From NCBI GenBank assembly GCA_005881495.1, contig VBHI01000053.1, forward strand, positions 1 through 7,115: 7,115 bases of DNA. The letters are read 5' to 3'. Shown here piece after piece: positions 5,027 to 7,115 of this stretch. The position numbers were made by a program, and so were the translations under genes. The notes beneath the pieces are model-generated. The model was not told where the DNA came from. It was given only the letters and a program-made list of their open reading frames with translations, and did no database searches. The DNA is from Chloroflexota bacterium. GTDB taxonomy: Bacteria; Chloroflexota; Ktedonobacteria; Ktedonobacterales; Ktedonobacteraceae. How positions within the stretch are numbered: the first letter of the stretch is position 1; the number at the start of each line of letters is the position of its first letter.

Positions 5027-6793
5027 ATGCGATCTTCCGAAACTGTCCTCGGTATGCTTCAAGATCGAGGCAAACGAGGGTTGCCGATGCAGGACCTGTA
5101 TCGACAACTCTACAACCCCCAACTGTACCTGCGAGCCTATGCTCGCCTTTACTCCAATGATGGAGCGATGACCAAAGGGACAACAGAAGAAACGGTGGAT
5201 GGGATGTCACTCAAAAAGATTTTTGAGATCATCGAGTTACTCAAGCAAGAGCAGTTTCGCTGGACTCCTGTGCGACGAACATACATTCCTAAGAAAAATA
5301 GGAAATTGCGACCATTAGGCTTACCTACCTGGACGGATAAACTCGTTCAAGAAGTGCTTCGCAGCCTACTGGAAGCGTATTACGAACCACAATTCAGCGA
5401 AGCCTCTCATGGCTTCCGTCCACAACGAGGATGTCATACCGCCCTGAGTGAGATACGCACAGGCTGGAGGGGAACACACTGGTTCATAGAAGGAGACATA
5501 AAAGCGTGTTTCGATCAATTGAATCATTCCGTTCTTTTAGACATTCTTGCTGAAAAGATTCATGATAACCGCTTTTTGCGTCTCATCAAACAGTTGCTTC
5601 AGGCTGGCTATTTGGAAGATTGGCGCTACCACGCCACCTACAGTGGTTCCCCTCAGGGAGGGGTGGTTTCACCGCTGCTTGCCAATATCTACCTGGATAA
5701 GCTGGATCACTACATTGAGAAGGAATTGCTCCCCGCCTACACGCAGGGAGAACGTCGAAATGTCAATCCCGCATACCACCGTATCCAAAACCGAGTCGTC
5801 TCTCTCAAAAAGAAAGGGAAATACGCACAAGCGCAGCAGGTCAAACGCCAGCTTCGTGCACTCCCTGCCAGAGATCCGAACGATGCTCACTTCAGACGAC
5901 TCAAGTATGTGCGTTATGCCGATGACACGCTCCTTGGCTTTGCTGGCCCAAAATCGGAAGCAGAGGAGATTAAAAGGACCCTGGGGAACTTTCTGCGCGA
6001 TACCCTCAAGCTTGAGCTTTCTCAGGAGAAAACCTTGATTACCCATGCTGCAACCCAACCCGCTCATTTCCTTGGCTATGACATCATTGCCAGTTTTCGC
6101 AATGATCGGATCAGTGCCAGAGGACAACGAGATCTCAACGGGAACATCAGGTTACGCCTGCCAGCGGAGGTCGTGGAGAAGAAACGAGCCCAGTACAAAC
6201 AAAAAGGAAAGCCACTTCGGCGCATGAGGCTTGCGTCCCAGACAGATTATACCATCCTCAACACCTATCAGGCCGAATATCGCGGTCTGTATCAGTACTA
6301 TCAGTTAGCAGACAATGTCTGTTGGCTGAGTAGGCTCCACTGGGACATGCAGCAATCACTGCTCCACACGCTGGCGGCCAAATACCGCAAGAGCAAGCAA
6401 GCGATGGTCCACCGCTATCATGCGCTCATTGAGACTCCTGATGGCTCTCGAGGATGCCTACGAGTCACACAAGAGCGCAAAGGCGGAAAGAAACCGTTGA
6501 TTGCCACTTTCGGCGGTATTGCGCTCAAACACCAGAAACAAGCTATCCTGATTGATCGACTCCCCATTCCCATTCGCTATGAACAAAAGGAGGTGATACG
6601 ACGACTCATAGCGAGCAAATGCGAACTTTGTACGGTCAAAAGTGAGAACGCTGTGGTTCACCACGTCCGCAAACTTGCAGACCTGGAACGCATGGGAAAA
6701 GGACGACCACACTGGGCACAGATCATGTTGAAAAGAAGACGCAAAACACTCATCGTTTGCCAAGCCTGCCACCACACCATTCATCAAGAATGA
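5027..6793 (+). CDS. ltrA: group II intron reverse transcriptase/maturase with HNH endonuclease
   Basis: This 588-aa intron-encoded protein helps its intron RNA fold and splice, then drives retrohoming by DNA cleavage and target-primed reverse transcription. Domains in order: an RT0-type N-terminus (GKRGLPMQDLYRQLYNP, 15-31), RT fingers and palm (TPVRRTYIPKKNRKLRPLG, 80-98; HGFRPQRGCHTAL, 128-140), catalytic Asp157 in EGDIKACFD, SGSPQGGVVSPLLANIY at 206-222, and YADD at 297-300 with Asp299 and Asp300. A thumb/maturase X domain follows, with TYQAEYRGLYQYYQLADN at 413-430. The C-terminal HNH endonuclease has CELC at 532-535, HHVRKL at 545-550, and CQAC at 578-581 with a following His. All catalytic residues are intact and the length is normal for RT-X-En proteins. 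The start has GAGAGGAG eight bases upstream. The gene lies wholly within domain IV of the intron. Confidence 0.95.
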   Translation: MRSSETVLGMLQDRGKRGLPMQDLYRQLYNPQLYLRAYARLYSNDGAMTKGTTEETVDGMSLKKIFEIIELLKQEQFRWTPVRRTYIPKKNRKLRPLGLPTWTDKLVQEVLRSLLEAYYEPQFSEASHGFRPQRGCHTALSEIRTGWRGTHWFIEGDIKACFDQLNHSVLLDILAEKIHDNRFLRLIKQLLQAGYLEDWRYHATYSGSPQGGVVSPLLANIYLDKLDHYIEKELLPAYTQGERRNVNPAYHRIQNRVVSLKKKGKYAQAQQVKRQLRALPARDPNDAHFRRLKYVRYADDTLLGFAGPKSEAEEIKRTLGNFLRDTLKLELSQEKTLITHAATQPAHFLGYDIIASFRNDRISARGQRDLNGNIRLRLPAEVVEKKRAQYKQKGKPLRRMRLASQTDYTILNTYQAEYRGLYQYYQLADNVCWLSRLHWDMQQSLLHTLAAKYRKSKQAMVHRYHALIETPDGSRGCLRVTQERKGGKKPLIATFGGIALKHQKQAILIDRLPIPIRYEQKEVIRRLIASKCELCTVKSENAVVHHVRKLADLERMGKGRPHWAQIMLKRRRKTLIVCQACHHTIHQE

Positions 6794-6830
6794 GAAGAGG
6801 CAGGTAATTCTTGAAGGAAATACTGTTGGA

Positions 6831-6865
6831 AAGCCGGATGATGCGAAATGTATCACGTCCGGTTT
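6831..6865 (+). ncRNA. group II intron domain V (catalytic core)
   Basis: AAGCCGGA pairs with TCCGGTTT to make the lower helix, including the AGC triad at 6832-6834. A two-base bulge, C6856-G6857, lies on the 3' strand. TGATGC/GTATCA forms the upper stem, capped by a GAAA-containing loop at 6845-6849. This is the canonical domain V layout with the catalytic metal-binding triad and bulge. It begins 37 bases after the maturase stop codon. Confidence 0.85.
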
Positions 6866-6868
6866 GGA

Positions 6869-6923
6869 GGAAGGAGATCGGAGACGTGCTACTCTGTAGT
6901 AACGCGCCGATTTCCTATCCTAC
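6869..6923 (+). ncRNA. group II intron domain VI with branch-point A
   Basis: GGAGATCGG (6873-6881) pairs over nine positions with 6907-6915, and GGA (6869-6871) with TCC (6918-6920). This leaves A6917 unpaired, seven bases from the 3' splice site counting itself, the expected place for the branch-point adenosine. A distal hairpin (CGTG/CGCG plus TACT/AGTA) caps the arm. The intron ends in TAC at 6921-6923. Confidence 0.75.
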
Positions 6924-7115
6924 TAAAGAGGGGCAATCAAGAAACAAGCAAAGGGAGAAGGCTGGCGCACCTACTCAAGAGGCTCTGGCGGAACAGAAAG
7001 AGGCAGCAGAGATCTGCAAAAGTCATCAAGGGAAAAGTCCTTTGAGGGGCTCTTGTTACACAGGAACATCAGCAAACCACATCTCCCTCCAAACCACCCA
7101 TTTAGGCTGGTTGCT
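6924..7115 (+). other. 3' exon flank, unidentified
   Basis: These 192 bases follow the intron. A frame from 6925 stays open to the window edge (63 codons, rich in K, Q, E and R at first), but its upstream continuation across the spliced junction hits a TAG at 4494-4496 and has no start. Another frame ends at 7045 with a very basic sequence. Neither matches a family I recognise. A 7-bp stem (CAAGGGA/TCCTTTG, 7027-7044) has no T-run. I would call it intergenic or decayed DNA unless sequence beyond the window shows a gene. Confidence 0.4.

Larger units (their letters stand above)
4508..6923 (+). mobile_element. complete group II intron with RT-maturase-HNH protein
   Basis: The element of about 2416 bp begins with the group II 5' consensus GTGCG, followed by a GCCGTG/CACGGC stem at 4512-4526 and further domain I helices (for example CCCGAC/GTCGGG near 4537-4552). 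Exon-binding sites are at 4750-4755 and 4782-4787. Domain IV carries the 588-residue protein (5027-6793). Domain V is at 6831-6865 and domain VI at about 6869-6923, ending in the expected AY dinucleotide (AC). A4781, just 5' of EBS1, can pair with T6924, the first base of the 3' exon, as in a delta-delta' contact; this supports the 3' boundary and would favour a IIA-type guide arrangement. Everything needed for splicing and retrohoming looks intact. The RNA subclass is not settled, since CL/ML-type assignment needs a full fold. It is inserted in the same orientation as the upstream glycoside hydrolase, outside any recognisable gene. Confidence 0.85.

Noticed and set aside
5547..6038. Open frames overlapping the maturase gene (5547-6038 plus, 5669-6127 minus)
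   Set aside because: They are shadows of the RT palm coding region, which has all RT motifs in its own frame.
7027..7044. 7-bp hairpin in the 3' exon as a terminator
   Set aside because: The stem contains a G-U pair and is followed by AGGGGCTC rather than a T-run.
6848..7045. Frame of 65 codons across the intron 3' end
   Set aside because: Its first 25 codons are domain V and VI RNA, so the unspliced frame cannot be a conserved protein. The exon part is only a basic tail without a recognisable family.

Overview
The window reads as a chromosomal stretch of a free-living bacterium. The best guess is a Chloroflexota member of the Ktedonobacteria type. That guess rests on remembered similarity of the intron protein and on the short GAAGGGTCT-type palindromic repeats; no rRNA or other phylogenetic marker is present, so it is weak.

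Left part, minus strand (1-2803). From right to left in coordinates, which is the direction of transcription, there is a two-domain SAM-dependent methyltransferase of the RsmC/RlmG type (2803-1607), then about 440 bp of repeat-rich intergenic DNA, an alpha/beta-hydrolase (1164-199), and 3 bp later the start of a YtcJ-like amidohydrolase (195-1) that leaves the window. The last two genes almost certainly share a transcript. The hydrolase keeps the fold signatures but has Gly where the catalytic nucleophile should be.

Middle, plus strand (2804-4422). A divergent intergenic region holds a perfect extended -10 box. It is followed by a short reading frame (3077-3229) that resembles the N-terminus of a beta-lactamase-family serine hydrolase and looks like a gene remnant. 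A visibly GC-richer gene for a clan GH-A (GH5-like) glycoside hydrolase starts inside it at 3202 in another frame.

Right part, plus strand (4508-6923). This is a complete, apparently intact group II intron of about 2.4 kb. Its 5' end is fixed by GTGCG and by exact IBS1/EBS1 pairing. Domain IV carries a 588-aa RT-maturase-HNH protein, and domains V and VI can be folded by eye, with a bulged branch-point A. The 5' splice site lies exactly at the 3' foot of a 10-bp stem-loop in the upstream exon. The last 192 bp are 3' exon that I cannot identify.

Apart from the intron, which is a self-contained mobile element, the genes do not form one obvious pathway. I see no defence system, CRISPR array, tRNA or rRNA. 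The observations most worth checking are the hydrolase without its nucleophile, the fragment-to-glycoside-hydrolase junction, the intron at the foot of a hairpin, and the duplicated linker in the methyltransferase.
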